Below are positions 45,925 through 60,800 of a stretch of 64,000 nt of DNA, piece by piece. Made by a program: the position numbers and the translations under genes. The notes beneath the pieces are model-generated. The model searched no databases. It was not told the DNA's origin and saw only the letters and a program-made list of their open reading frames with translations. Every line of letters starts with the position of its first letter. The first letter of the stretch is position 1. The stretch is from Omphalotus guepiniiformis (Eukaryota; Basidiomycota; Agaricomycetes; Agaricales; Omphalotaceae): the NCBI GenBank assembly GCA_028554645.1, contig JAQOOI010000079.1:1302001-1366000 (forward strand). Direction: 5' to 3'.

Positions 45925-48900
45925 CTATTTGCGAGATAATCTTCTCTTCAAAGAGCCAATTAAACTTCCAGTACGAATACGGAACCACCAGGTGAAGAAA
46001 TAAACACATGAAATCTATGGATAGAAAAACTCAATACACCTCAGTGCACCGACCCAACGTAGAAAACTCACATTAAATATGATGAATGCACACAGGAACC
46101 CAATATTTCTCCAACGATGACCATAGGAAATGTTGAACGAGTTTTCGAGAAATTCATCAGTGGTGGCAGTGGAGCAGAACTCGCACGACGAGGTAGCGTC
46201 AGGGTTTGTAAGATATCCTCCAGCGGACGAGATATATCTCTCCAGATACTGCCCACAGGTTTGACCAGATGGGGGGGTTAATGTCACTAATTCCACCGAC
46301 GAGCATGTAATGGTTTGTCTGCCCAGTGCTAAAGGAAGGGTGCATGAGTTGAATTTCAAATGAATGGTGATAATGCTATATACCTTGACCAAGAAGACCC
46401 TCGATAACATAGGTGTAAGGTGAAACGTGGTACATCCATTGCCACCAACCAAGCTGGCTGAAGGGCTGCAATACGCCATTGCTGTTCGGAATCAATGAGC
46501 AAATCTGTGAAGCTTTCGCAAAAGTGAGCACTCACAAAGTCAACACAAACGAGAATAAGAAACTGAAGAGTAGTGCCGCAATTTCAGCGTTGGGAGTCAT
46601 AGCCGCAACCGCGTCAGCAAAAGACACGTAGTAGAAGGGGAAAATAACGCCAAGCAACAAGTAGGTATATCCAGCGCGAGATGATGGAAAGCCGACAGTC
46701 CAGTACCAGCAGAAGAAGAACAACGAAGACCCGAGCATGTTCCACGGAATTTCAGCTACCAGCTGTGCGGTGATGAGGGCTGACCAGTGGTACATTCGGC
46801 TAGGACGTTCTCGGATTTCGTATATCTTACGCATATTGAGGAATGGAACCTGTAGCTGGTTGGCAACTGGCACAGAAATAATCGTTCCCATGTAAATGGC
46901 CTAGAAAGTATGATATGATGAACAAGGTGTTAAAAAAAATGTTTGTGAATAGGCATACAAAGAGCTTGTTCTGTGTTCCTTGCTGAGTATTCTTAGCCTT
47001 GAAAAACGTGAATCCGATAAACAGACCGCCTGCGAAATCAGAACTAAGCATGTAATACTACTATGGAAGCGTATTTCACTCACCAAATATATTCAAAATT
47101 AGCTTCGCAATCAGATACGTCGGATTCCTCCATCTAAACATCATATCCCGCCTGACCAACTGCACGAATTGGTTCATCCAAGATGTAGCAAATTCGGTAT
47201 GGAGAGTTGTTTCGACAGGAGGACGACTGCGGCCTTCAGCGTGAATCTTCTCAATCGCATTCTGCACTTCCTGCGCCTCCGGTGTTTTCTTCCAGACGTC
47301 GTGCCAATCCAAGTCAGAGCTTGCAGTTGCACCGGCACCAATGACATCGAGCATAAACTCAGCACTAGTGAAACAATATAAGAAACAGGGTATATGATAG
47401 GGAACTAACGTGACTTACGGATTTTCTTCAGGCTCACAAGGTCGAGAACCATTCTTTTCGAAGTAGTGAATAAGTGTCTCTGCATTGTGTCCAAGATCGC
47501 CGAAATACACCGTCTGGCCCCCTTTACGAAGTAACAACAGGCGGTCAAATACCTGGAACAACTCCGCCGAAGGCTGATGCGACAACGCATGTCAGATAAG
47601 AACAATTCTGGGCACAGCTCTTAACTCACCTGATGAATTGTGCACAAGATAGCCTGACCATTATCAGCAAGAGACCGTAAGAAATCCATGATAGCCCAAG
47701 CACTCTGAGAGTCCAACCCGGATGTAGGCTCGTCCAAGAATAGAAGAAGTTTCGGTTTAGCAGCAAGCTCGACGGCAATCGTCGTGCGCTTCCTATGCTC
47801 GACACCAAGTGTACCCACAATCGCGTCGGCAACAGCCTCTAAGCCACACATCCTCAAACAGGTCTCGACACTGAAAAGGAAGAAATATCATAAATAACAC
47901 GGGTATAGGTCACGAAGCCCAAAACGATTCACTAAGCTTCCTTCTCCTCAATAGGAACCGAAGCGGGTTGACGCAGTTTGGCAGAAACTAGTAGAGCTTC
48001 TCGAACCGTATCCGTGCCGACATGAGTGTCCATTTGTTGACAATATCCACTGTACACGATGAATGTGAGAAATGTGAAAAGACTCGACACCTTCATGCTT
48101 ACGTCTGCGCTTGGAAATCAGCAGGCAAAGACTGCCCGCTCACATAGGTATCACCTGTAACCACACCAGTGCTGACTCGCTGCGCAAGAACGTTAAGAAG
48201 TGTGGTCTAGGGTTGAAAGCCGATTAATCAGCTCGTCTTGAATTGCGAAGGGGCGAAAAAACTTACTTTGCCAGCCCCGGACTCGCCCATGAGCGCCGTC
48301 AATTTACCAGGCACAACAAAACCAGAAACATCATCAAGCAACTTCCTATGTCCTCCGGAAACCGGGACGGTATAGTTCAGATGTTGCCAAGAGAAGATAT
48401 CCGTCATCGCAAATGTTTTCTCCATAGCTTTCTCCATAGCAGATTCGGCCGTTTTCTTGTCCTTGACTTCATCTATCTGAGTAATAACACCCTTCTCTTC
48501 ATCAGAGTCCGATGCCTGGGTAATGACAGGTGCCTTGGTACCGCGCTTGAACAGCATACGAGCTGAGTCCGCGGATACCGAGGTGTTGAACTCGGTAAAG
48601 ACGAAGAGAGCGAACAGAAAGACTACTGCAAATGCACACAAGATACCATAGTTCTAAGAAATTCATCTTTCGTCAGTGCGTGCAACAGAAGATAGACGTG
48701 TTACTTACCCTCCACACGTTGTCAAACGAGTAACTGTACGACAGTTGTATGAACCTATCTCCATTGACATTTGCCTGCGCGGGAACAGATCCGACCGTTG
48801 CGCAAACCTGGTTCTGCAACGTGACGTTCTCGTAACCATCTCCTTGAGGAACGAGTGATGCACAAGAACCATCGAGAGTGTGGAATTCGTTGGCAAGGAC

Positions 48901-51535
48901 GGCTTCGAATCCATAACGAAGGGGCTAGATAACGATGATAAGTAGATAACCCAGGAAGAAAGAGAAAGAAAGCTTACGTTGATATAGGAAATCCACCTTA
49001 AGGCGCCAATCATGGAAGGCTTAGGAATGGTGTAACCAGTATAGATAACCAAAGCGAGTAAAATTATACCTAAAGACGTCTTATATCAGTACCAACTCGA
49101 ATTTAGAACGAACACAGAACGAACCCGATACAGCTTGAGCTGTCGCCTCAGATTTAAACATGGCGGCAATTGCACGGAACCAAGCTTTCATCGTAAGCGT
49201 CATGGTGAATAGGAACAGATAGAATGTGCTATACATATATCCTTTCAGGTCAGCACCACACTCTTCGGAGACCACGGGACGACTTACAAAAATTGTCCAG
49301 CTGATAGCTGTAACCCGACGATAAAGTAGATTAAAATGCCGAAAATCATAGTGTTCAGGAACGTGATAGGAATGTCAACCAGAGTAAGGGCAACAGCCTC
49401 AATGAATGGATGGTACATAGCAGCCCTTTGCTGACGCGCAACAATAGGACGCTGGCTGAACAAAGACGGAATCTCCGCCATACTTGAAAGGGCGCAGAAT
49501 AGCAGAGCACTGTAAAAGGTTTCATACTAATGAGTTTTTGAAGTGGATGATAAACAGATGAGACATACAAAAAGAGTACACCACCACGTGAGAAGTACGC
49601 GGAAGTAGAATCCGGGACTTTTACGAAAACCGTACCAACAATGATACCTTGCAGAATAAAAGATATAAGGTTGAAGATAGTAGCCGTCGAATTACCGAGA
49701 AGGATTTGCACCCTCCTCCTCATGACTGCTCGCGCTTGCATTGCCAGCGAGATAACGTATGGTCTATGAACGTGATCAACATAAATCAACAGAGTAGAAA
49801 GAGCGGTACAATACGTACGAACGCCTGCTAGTGTGCTTCGCATGCTCTGTCAATGCACTGTGCCGGTACAACTCTCGTCTGTGGCTTTTACCGACGAACT
49901 CATGATTGTACGCCTGAATATCCTCTCTATTATTTTGGCCGATAGAACTCCCTAACAAGCGTTCCGCAAACTCCTCAGCCGTTTTAGGCCTGTTTGGCAC
50001 CACTGATCGCGGAATTCGTCCAAGCGGATCGGTCACAGCGACCAAGAAATCCGGCGTCGTCTGACGATTGGCAGGTTCATACCCGAGGTCGATGAAATAC
50101 TGCCTTGCTTGATTGGCAGGTCCGAAATACGCCATCTTTCCCTCGTAGATGACACAAACTTTGTCAAAGAGTTGATATAGAGTTTCGCCAGCTTGGTAGA
50201 TGGATACGATTGTAGTAACCCGTTGCAGATCGGTAGCGATACGGAGAGCACGACCAAATTCCAATGCTGTCGACGAATCAAGACCACGAGTAGAGCTAAC
50301 ATTGACTTAGTTCAGAACCCGCAAAAATGCAATGGCTAGTATGAACTTACTTATCCCAAGCACCGACCCGACTACGCGTAGCTAATGCCTCAGCAATAGA
50401 GACACGCTTCTTCTCCCCACCAGAGACACCGCGAATAGCGGCATCTCCGACAGGCGTCTTCCGAGTGTGACGGAGACCAAAGATAGTCATCAAAATGTCA
50501 CTCGCCGTCCGAACATAGTCTCCTCTGGTTTCGCCTAGGCGGACTTGCGGAGCACGCGTTTTGGCCGCAAATAGTAGAGTATCCTCAACACTAAGTGAGG
50601 GGAAGTGTACATCGTCCTCTGGGCAGTATTGAACATCGCCACGATAATGTTTGGAAACATCCTCAGGTGAAAGAGAGTCATAATGAACTTCGCCGTTGAT
50701 GGCATAATACTCGTCTCGTTGATTGGACAGGGTTTTCAGCAATGTTGAGCATCCCGAGCCAGGTCGTCCGAGCACCACTATTGGTAACAAACCTTCAATA
50801 CAGTGGAATGCAAATAGACAAAGAAAACCTACACAACATTTCGCCCGGGCGAACAACACCTTCGAAACCATTGAGGATATCGCGCACCGGAGGATGACGG
50901 ATCGCTTGAATTTTCTCCAAGATATTCAGAGGATTCAAGGTCGATCCAAGAGTCTCCTGGTATGATGCATTCGCTCCCAAACCCACTACCGTCAAATCCC
51001 TGAACGACACACCCAGTTCACGTGAAGGAATATTGGCTTCATAACGCCTAACACAGATTGAATACTTAATGGAAAAGATCTAGATAGTACAGAAACCAAC
51101 ACACTTTTTCGTGATTATTCGCAGCGTCCTTTCAAAATCGAACGGGCCATCTCCAGGTGTTAAAGTCATATCGGACTCGCGAGATTCTGTGGAGATAGCC
51201 TTCTCACTCCGCCTGCTACTGGGTCGATCTTTGTCCGGTAAGTCTTGTTGTTGAGACATATGCGTCAGAGTTCGTTGGAGCTCACGGACGCCGGCAGGAT
51301 CGAAAAAGTCGACAGAAATGTGAGAAACAGTGGAACTTCTTCTGGGACGCGTTGGACGGTCTGTGGTAGGCGGAGAGGTTGCAGTGTTGAATGCGGTCTG
51401 GTGGAAAGGTGTACGAGGGGAGCGTGGAGGAGAAGCAGACTCCACATCATCTCTGAGCACTTCAATGGGAGTAGACCTAGTAGAGCCTTCCTCTTCGATC
51501 TCGTTGAGTTGAATATGTTCTGGTGAAGGATCCAT
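45925..51535 (-). CDS. PDR-type ABCG transporter (full-size)
   Basis: The start [16 protein letters not shown] (51535) leads through about 20 exons to the stop at 45925. The order is NBD1-TMD1-NBD2-TMD2, the reverse arrangement typical of PDR transporters. NBD1 has the degenerate Walker [10 protein letters not shown] (Cys for Lys) and the signature [15 protein letters not shown], both usual for fungal PDR. The adjoining Walker B region reads WDK, then [16 protein letters not shown]2 has [30 protein letters not shown] and [18 protein letters not shown]. Twelve membrane spans and Cys-rich external loops ([15 protein letters not shown]) follow. A Ser/Pro-rich N-terminal 140 residues precedes NBD1. 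It probably exports plant defence compounds, sterols or fungicides across the plasma membrane. No break was found. Confidence 0.93.
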
Positions 51536-52779
51536 GATGGAGCGACCGTAGGAATCAGGTCCTTAGGCCTTAGAGGCGATATTTGTACAGATCTGTTGAG
51601 TATTGTACTACAGAGGGTGACATAATCCCGATCCAGCATTCTCCGGGTCTTCCGTCGGTAGCACATCTCATTCAAAGACACGCAACACCAAGGCATGCAA
51701 ATACCGAGCCGTCACCCCGATGACCAAATTTTGATGACGAAGGCTGAATGCTGGCATGTGTGCCCCGTCCCTCGCCTTAACTTTCGCTCCTCTCGAAGAT
51801 GCAGTCATCGAATGTTGATAAGTCTGGGAGCCTAAGCCAAAACCTCAAGAATCTTTGACTGATATTGTTTCTCTAGAACCTGATATTGAAAACGAGATAT
51901 CAACCACCCATGCGCAGTGGGGCGCCGAGACCTCGGTAATACGGGTGCATACTATTGCATAACACTTACCTGCTTAGTGTTCAGTAATAACGCCCAGCAC
52001 TTTGAAACATGCTGTGAACATTGCCCAGGTAGCGAAAGTAGCGAAGAGCAGCGATTGCAATTCAAATCGTTTGATGGTCATAACGGTCGGATCGCAGATG
52101 AAAGCAGCGAAAGAAAAAAAGCCGACAGAAACCCAACTGCGGGAAATTGAACGTCCCACTAACGGCCGGGCCCACTGAAGTCCATTTCAAGGAATTATCG
52201 GTCCGGGACAGTCTCAAGATCTCGGGTATGCTCGGACCTCGGAACATAATTCTAACGCCACATTGCAGCACAAGCCTCAGGCACAAGCAACGCTCTCCAC
52301 ATTGAACCTCATTGAACACGGCTATGTAACCTCGGATTCACTTGGAAGTTGAAATTCTCCAGCCTGCATATACTTACAAATGTTCGGTATAGCCCGCTCA
52401 TGGCCTAAAGACAAAATGTCTGATGACTGGTCGCTCAAAATCATATATACTTAAAGCACGGACAGCAAGTAAGACCTGATCAGATAAGATACGTAGTCCG
52501 TTACACATCACTGATGAATATCAGAACACGTTGGGTGCCCGGTTAAAAAAGGCTAAAAGCGCAGCACTGAGCAACCAACCTGGTTTAACCCACATTAAAG
52601 GTACGATACTACTATTACTTTAGGCTAGAACCTGACTTTGTGGCATTGTATGACTCTCACACTAGGTCTAGCTCGCACTTCCGAGTCTGTGCAACTTGGA
52701 AAGCTCAAAGTCCTCAAGCCAGCTCAAGCTCAAGCTTCGTATATATGAATACCAAAAAGGCTGCACCACCCTCGCCAAG
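51536..52779. other. PDR promoter and intergenic tract
   Basis: About 1.2 kb without a recognised gene between the PDR start and the 3' end of the aminopeptidase. The plus-strand frame at 52640-53035 is the shadow of the aminopeptidase's last exons. No repeat was noted. Confidence 0.5.
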
Positions 52780-55700
52780 TCAGTTTCGGAACCGTCTATG
52801 CAACCAGGCCTGCAAGTCCGGCGTTGACCGCTACAGGATGTCAGCACCTCGAATCGGTCACCAGGAGCGATTCGACACGAACCTCCAGAATCACAACATT
52901 CGCTTGTATAGAATCCAGAATCTGAGAAACAGTCAGAGCATACTTCGAGGTATCCTTATCCTAAGTGAACTCAGCAGCTGGAGTGACAGCGTATTTAGCA
53001 AGTACATTGCATGCTCACCTCAAAAAAATCCTTAGTTTCCTTCAAATCTACCTCTGTGGTTAGCGGGTCAAAGGTTTCCTAAAGATGAGCATGTCAGCAG
53101 AGCGTCAATCACCACCGAACAACTTGCTTTGACTAGCCCCCCGATCGCAAACCCATCTTTGAACTTCTCATACACCGTATTGCACCCAACTCAATCATCG
53201 TACTTAACAAGTGTAAACCACTTCGTTCTTACCGTATCATAATTCCTCTTGAAAAACTCCACCAATCGTCTCCGCGTGTTATGATTCCTCCCTAATCCCT
53301 GGAAGAAGTATGTGATATCCTGATCCCGCGCTTCAGTAAATATATAGTCAAACGTGATTTGAACGAGCTCTGCGGCAACAGCACTGCACATTGCCATCCT
53401 GTCCGCGCCGGGGGTCGAGTCCCTGCATGAGTGCCCTGCCTCCAAAGTAGAATACTAAGATCAGCTCACATTGCCGCAACTTGAGTTGTTGGCGATTTCG
53501 AGTTTTGCGCGATTTGTCGTACGGTCAAGTAATCATCTCGACCACCATAGCGAACGGCCTGCAAAGAGGAATTTTCCTGTCATGAGACCTCTGTCATTCG
53601 GAAATTTATACGCGCCGGCGTTACCGCAGAGTAAACAACCTCCTCCAACTCATTCGGAACAGCAATTCTATCCTTGTCCCTCTTAAATCGAGCAAATCTA
53701 CCCCGGAGCTCCTGGATAACCTCTTGGCTGAGTATAAGTCGCGAGCGACATAAAATCAGTAATGATGAACAGCCACTTACTCTTCATCCTTGCTCGAATA
53801 CGCGTGCGACACTGCGAGCCTGCGCAAAAGAGGTACATCCGGATGTTCTTGGCCAGGAAAATCGTACCCCAACTCGCATACTAACGGTTTAAACAATGAC
53901 TGTAAAAGCCGACGGACGGTCAGAACACTCCGTTTTAGAAGCCGTCTCTGATCTCACTGACCCTACGAAACCTGTTCAATAAATCCATAATCTCCTCGTG
54001 CTCCCACCAAATTGAACAGATTTTGGATAACCCAGTCGCAATAGCTAACCATAGGTTGTCTAGGCGTGACCATGAATTTTACGGTGTAACTTGACAGAAC
54101 GAGCTCCGTACATTCTCTCCGATCCTTGAACAGTTCCAAGGTTTCCAACACTGTACTGAAATCCATCAATCCAGCGGCGGAAAATGCCCATAGATCCTGG
54201 ACGATCCCAAGTCGGTCCTTATCGTCAAACACGGAATCCTCCTTCGCTGCTTCCGTAGCAATTTCATGGAATCTTTCAGGTGTGTATAGAACACGATCTA
54301 CAGCGGCCATGTCCATGTCGTTGTCAAAACCCTTCATGTTACGAGAATTTGGAAGTGGTTCGGCTTACAGTATCCGAATGTCCCCGAATTCAACTTGAAC
54401 GTCTTGCTAGTATCGACTACATACGACCCTTCTCTTTCTGTAAGCAATGTTTTGCTAGTATTTGCGTTCCCATCCGAATCCACGGTCAAGATGTTTAATG
54501 GGACGTTCCTAAACCCGAATACCAAGACTTAGACATTGTACTGCAAGGAAATAGGGCAAACCTGAAAACCATACCAAATTGTTTGGTTCTCAGCGGTTTC
54601 CGCAATTCCAGTCTGCAAGAATCTATCTTGACGTACATGTATGCGGTTGGGTGTTTCCGTGACGGTGAGTACAGGATACCCTGGCTAAAACAGTGTCAAT
54701 CAGATAATGTTCCCGTCAGTAACGACTCGCAAAACAGACCTTAGAAATAAAGCTGTCCATGAGTTCTAAGACTTTGGCACCTTTCTTTGGAGTCAATTTG
54801 ATGTTACGTGAACGATAGTAGAAGAACCAGACCTGTCGCTTTCACGATACCGTTCCATAGATCGTTTGTCACACTATTGCCGTATAGCCTCTCTTTGAGA
54901 TAGAGCGAGACGCCTTTGAGGAAATTCTCCTCGCCGACGTGATTAGCCAGCATACGTAATACTGTCGAAGATGAATCATGGATAAAGCAAAGAGGTAGGC
55001 TCCTCGTGGCACGAACTCCTCACCTGACGCTGCTTTAGAATAGGAAAGAGCATCGAATATCTGAACAGGTGAATGGTTTGACCGTTTAATATCGCGTATA
55101 CTGCAGCAAGCGACAAAGATGTTACCTGAATGATTTTGTTAGCATCAGGACAGTCAACTTCCACCGGATGTGCAGACATTTTGCTGTCGAGGTCAAATGC
55201 AACGTCGTTGTGCATAGTGATGAATTGAGAGTCAAGCTTCCATTCTGGGAATACTCTAGCAAGAGCAGTGCAAAATCAGAACGATGGGTGTTTTCGATGT
55301 AAGTGAGATGTCATCACCTGTCTATGTGAGAAAAGTGATTAAGTCTCGAGTTATTGAGTGTAAGGCTAGGATGAAGCGCAAACCTGGGATGATCATTTCT
55401 CCCATCTATTATCCCGTACATAAGCATATCGCAACGTGACAGATTGACTGCCTTCACTGACCAGCGTCGCAAAACCTGTTCATTGACCCGCTCGTGAGCC
55501 GACTAATACCGTCTTTTATTCAATCGTACCTTCGTTCAAATATAAATATGTCCACCACTCCATAGTCGTGATATTGCCGAACCTAAGCGAATCCCATTCA
55601 TCACTGCGTTGCAAACGAACTCTCACTAGTGACTACCTACCACATATGAGCAATTTCGTGACTCTGCATGCCCACGATGGCTTGCTTTTGCAATACATCG

Positions 55701-56861
55701 TCAGCATCAGGGTCTAGCAGATATGCGCTAGCTCTGCCGATAATCAGACCCCAATTCTCCATTGCACCTGAAGAACTAGTTTAGTCAAACGTCTAAGAAC
55801 CGAGATTGTATTCACACCTGCATCAAGATCGTCGGCCTAGAAGAAACACAATTAAGACAGGAAAACCGAGCAGGAAGCACCCTACCGCTAGTGTGTCCAG
55901 TTTTGGAAGGGGATATTCGATGCCGAATACCGTTTCGTAAACTGGTAAGACTTTTGCAGTTACTTCGAGTGCGTATTGAGCTTGATGAATACTATGAGGA
56001 GCAGCTTTACAAAATGATAGAATGAGCCCATCGGCCAAGAAATAAGGACTAGTGAGAACTTCACCATATACCCTCAGGGGTACTGTTCTGCCGCTCAGAG
56101 GACTCTTGAATGAGCCCTCAAGGTACTTGAAATCACCATTTACAAACGCAAGGAGATACGTAGACATCTTGGGTGACGTTTCGAAACGACTTATTTTCCA
56201 GTCCCGAACATCGTTCTTGGGAAGTAATCCATAAACATCATCGGCTTGCTCGTACAGTTCTTCTGAAAACATCGGCATATTGCTCAGATTGACCGTCTCG
56301 GGCACAGAAATCATCGAGATAGAGAATGTAGCTTTGCAAAGCGGTTCATCCCAGCAAGGTATAGCTCGCCGTGCAGCAGTGGGCTTCAAACGCGAAGGAA
56401 ATAAAAATCCGAGTTTCGTTAGAGGATGAATAATCTAGTGATGTGATTGATGACCTGCTCACCTCAAATTGCGACAAAGCGTAACGACTCGACTTTCCTT
56501 CACTTTCCCATGCTGCAGAGTAATACCCAACAAGATTCCCAGCCAACGAACCCTGATAAACGATAGACAATCTAACACTCGATTCAACCAGAAAAGTCGT
56601 AGGAAAGACGAAGCTAGCCCGCTCGCTCAACTTGTCTAGAGACTGAGCTACCGGTACCAAGGTGTTGTTCTCATCCAAAGTAACAGACACATCGAGAAAC
56701 TCGAGTTCAGAGGCATTTAAAACAATCTTGGACGTATTCTTGTTGACCTTTAGGTCGATCTCGACAGCAGCACGAAATACAAGGTTCTTCAGATCGGTGA
56801 ACAAGACAAGATCGTAATGAACGGGTGAGACATCTGTTGGCAGACGATAGTCGGAGTCCAT
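52780..56861 (-). CDS. M1-family zinc aminopeptidase
   Basis: The start MDSDYRLPTDVSPVHYDLVL was preferred because the longer frame upstream has no ATG. Landmarks after splicing are SQFEPTAARRAIPCWDEP, KMSTYLLAFVNGDF, the substrate-binding DAGAMENWGLI, the zinc motif HEIAHMWFGN and then EWWTYLYLNEG with the third zinc ligand Glu, FATL-MGEMIIP, VFPEWKLDSQFI, a domain-III beta sandwich (PVLTVTETPNRIHV), and the helical domain IV. It ends IQANVVILE-RSTPDLQAWL and RRFRN at 52780. About 890 residues, the usual size of yeast Ape2/Aap1-like and puromycin-sensitive enzymes, which trim N-terminal residues in the cytosol. The catalytic region is cut by many introns, with exons of 14 nt (55462-55475) and 22 nt (55384-55405). 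It appears intact. Confidence 0.9.
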
Positions 56862-57836
56862 GGTAGTCGACACGATTGAAACGATTGAGGGGGGGATAGA
56901 CTCGAGGAAGGATTGCAGCTTCAAGATTTATATCATACCTTCAACTCCGCAGAATACACCCGTAGAAGTGATAGTGATAAATATCTGACTTTATGGGACT
57001 GAGCACGTACTCATATACTGCGGAACCGACATGACCAAGGCTCCAAGTGAATCATTGTTTTGAAGTCGAGCGAATGTATCCAGCGAAGGTGCTCACACAA
57101 CAAAATTTGTGCCCTCGCTTTCCGAACCATAATCCGAAGGAAATGAGACGACAGTACACGAAGAGTAGAAGCCTACGGTGTTCGCTTTGCTCGGTGTTTG
57201 CATTGAATTGTTCAGACCATAGGAATTCATCAAAAATGCTCTATAGGTTCATTTTGATTTGTACGCGGAATTAGGATGTACCTCAACATAGCTACAAAAC
57301 GAGGTACCACAAAGTTTATGTCGCGAAGGAAAGGAGGAAGATAAACGGGTCGTAAATGTATCATAAAAATGAAATATTTTCAAGGCTCGAAATGAGATCC
57401 GAACAAAACGTGAGGGAAACGTAGAAGGTATGCGTAGGGAGGGAGGGAAACGCCACTATTCACCTCCCCAGATGTAGAGGTACAAAGACATGACCTGAGG
57501 GGGAGGGTATCCGATGTCATATACAGAGATTCATAAACTTGTTGCAGTTTGTTATTTGATTGATATTATGATGCATGCGTGAAGTAGATGAGGATAGGGG
57601 AATGCTGGTGGCGAATAATAGGACAAGTGGGTATTGCGAACGAGGTTGAACTGAGAATACGACACCGGAATGTGTAAGCCAAGTCTTGGTAGATTACAAA
57701 AGGAGAGGCAATAGATCTGCAATGCAAATACGAGGACAACGAAAGGAGAGGGTAAGATATTAAATATGAGGACAAGAAAGACCATCAGAAGCTGATGGTC
57801 CACAATTTCCGTCCATAAATCCACCCAAACTCCACT
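56862..57836. other. Aminopeptidase promoter and H+-ATPase 3' side
   Basis: No gene recognised. A small plus-strand frame at 57047-57274 and minus-strand frames at 57552-57824 have no domain and lie where the H+-ATPase 3' untranslated region would be expected. Confidence 0.5.
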
Positions 57837-60800
57837 CTATGCCGTCCGACTTGGGTTCCTTGCCAAAGTTGCACCAGTAGCTTGTACCTGGTGAGAGCTG
57901 AAACGTTGCAATTCCTCGGGCTTGATGGAAACACGGCCACCGAATCCAACCTTGCGAGCCGCACGCCTGATGAACGAGACACGATTCGAGTACAAAGACT
58001 CGTGAATCGACGCAGCGCGGGAAGTTGTGCGAGTCATGGGAACACCATCGTGAGGCGCAGCGGCGGCGGCAGCAGCGTGACGGTTACGAAGGTATTTGAT
58101 GACAGTGGCCTTCATGGCAAATTTGATCCAGTCGAGAGGAATGAACCAGACGATGTTCTGACAGGCCAAGAATTAGTCAGAAAATTCGAAAAACACAGAA
58201 ACGTATGACACAAACCCAAACCCAGACGATACCAATCCAACCTCCAGAAATACCATGGATGTCCGTGAAGCCCCAGTTAGCGTAAGCAGCGATAATCGAC
58301 GAAATAAGCTGGGCAACACAGAAGGCACCCATCAGAGCAACCGAGGGACGCTCCATGAAGAAGAATCCGTGCGAACGCGTGACGAAAATCAAGGCTTGCG
58401 AGATGATAGCAACTTGCAGGTAGATAACCATGTGGAGTTGACGATCGTTGGCGTCAACAGGGAAAGTCTCTAGCGAAACGCCAAATTTATCTTGGAAGAA
58501 AGTCGTCTCGATGATGACAACGACAAGGATAACCCTGGGATAAGGTAATTAGCAAGCATGAAAAATAAATAATGGAGAAAGACTTACGTCGACAAGGTCA
58601 AGTAAAGACCGTACGCAACAGCGTATGCGAAAATCTCTGCCAAGTCCCAACTATCTGGAGTCATCGAAGGCAAGACACGGTCAACAGACAAGGTCATGAT
58701 AGTACCGTCGTTCAGAAGGGCGATGATCAGAACCATGAAGGGAGGGAAATCGAACTGGTAAACCCAGGCAAGGATGGCGAAACAGACAACAATACGGATG
58801 GTGACAGCACAAGCGTAGATCGAGTAGTTCCTCATACGCTGGAAAATGATACGAGAACCACGAATGGCATGCACGATGGTAGAAAGACCAGGCTCAGTAA
58901 GCACAATGTCGGCAGCGCCGCGAGCAGCGTCAGTAGCACCTTCGACAGCAATACCGACGTTGGCACGGGAAAGAGCGGGAGCATCGTTAGCACCATCACC
59001 AGTCATAGCGCAAAGGTGACCGAGACCCTGGAGACGCTTCACGATCTCATACTTGTGCTCAGGGAACACACCAGCGAAACCATCGGCATCCATGATCATC
59101 TCGTCCAGAGAAGCGTGCTTACCACCAGGTGCGGGTCCATCTTTAAGCACCTTGGCGGGGTACATATGGTCACCCAAACCGAGACGACGACCGGTTTCCT
59201 TTGCAATAGCAAGCTGGTCACCAGTAACCATCTTAACCTTGACACCGAGAGCAAGAGCATCGTCAATGGTCTGCTTGGTATCGTCACGGGGAGGGTCGAA
59301 AATGGCAAGGAGACCAATGAGCTCAAAGCCGTTACCCTCGGCCTCATGGTCTTCACTGTCAAGCTCTTCATAGGCAACAGCAAGGGCACGGAGACCACGG
59401 GTAGCATACTCCTCGACATCAGCCTCAAGCTTGTTCTCGAGCTCTTCGGTCTTGTTACGAGAACAGAGTTCAATGATGATACCAGTCATACCCTTAGTGA
59501 CACGCTTGAGTTTACCGGTGGCCTCATCACGATAAGTGATCTCGGTACGTTTGTCTACAGGGTTGAAAGGTTTGAAATCAAGCAACTTGATACCGGCACG
59601 TGCCTTTCCAACGTCACCAAGAGCTGCAACAACGGAAGCATCGATGGCGTCCTGGTTCTCGGTACGCGACGCGTAAGCAGCATAGAGAATAACCTCGTCA
59701 GGAGAGAAGGGACCGTAGGTACGAATGGTGTTCCTGTCAATGGTGAGCTTGTTGGTAGTAAGAGTACCGGTCTTGTCAGAACAAAGGATGGTGACACCCG
59801 CTAATTCTTCGATAGCAGTGATACGGGTGACAATAGCCTTGTGCTTGGCGAGCTGCTGGGCGCCAACAGCAAGAGTGACGGACAAGACAGTGGGCATGGC
59901 AATAGGGATACCACCGATCAAGAGCACCAAGATATCATCGAGGCCACGGCGGTACGTGTAGTGGAAGCGGGGATAGAGGACGACAATCTCGAGGATGACG
60001 AAAATACCAATGGAGATCAAGCAGAACGATCCGATTTGAGCAAGAATCTTCTGCAAATGACCGGTGGTATCATCATCCTGACCAACGAGAGAAGCGGCAC
60101 GACCGAAGAAAGTGTTGGCACCAGTGGAAATAACGACACCCTCAGCCTCCCCCTGTTTACAGGTGGAGCCACTAGGGGAAAAAGAGGAGAATCGTGAGAA
60201 CAATAGCAAATAAGCGAGAACCCCAGAAATCACTCACGAGAAACACTGGTCACCGAGCTTCTTGGCCTGGGGAAGAGATTCTCCAGTCAACGCAGCCTGA
60301 TCAATCGACACGTTGATGGCTTCGGTAAGACGACAGTCGGCAGGAACAATGTCACCGATTTTGAAAGAAACCATGTCACCGGGCACAAGGTCTGCAGATT
60401 CGATCTCAGACCAGGTGCCGGCACGCTTAACCTTGGCCTTAGGGGCAAGAGAATCCATAAGGGCTTTGACAGCATTACCGGCGTTGCGTTCTTCATAGAA
60501 ACCGATGGCGGAGTTGATGAACAGGAGGAGGACGATACCGACGAAATCTTGCCAATCGGGAGCACGGCCTTCTCCGTTGGACAGAGCAATGGCGACGAGA
60601 GCTGCACCCTCCATGACCCAGGACAAGGGATTCCACATGAAACTCAAGAACTGAAGAACCGCGACTAAGTTAAGGGGAAAACTTAATTCGGCCTAGTGAA
60701 CTAACCTGAAGAATGGGGTTCTGTTCTTCGCTCTCGAGCCTGTTAGGGCCGAAAAGTTCCAGACGACGAATGGCCTCATCCTTCGAGAGACCGTTCTCGT

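Noticed and set aside
58572..59804. 410-codon plus-strand open frame
   Set aside because: It lies fully antisense to the H+-ATPase gene. The strong codon bias of that gene leaves the opposite strand open; the translation has no domain.
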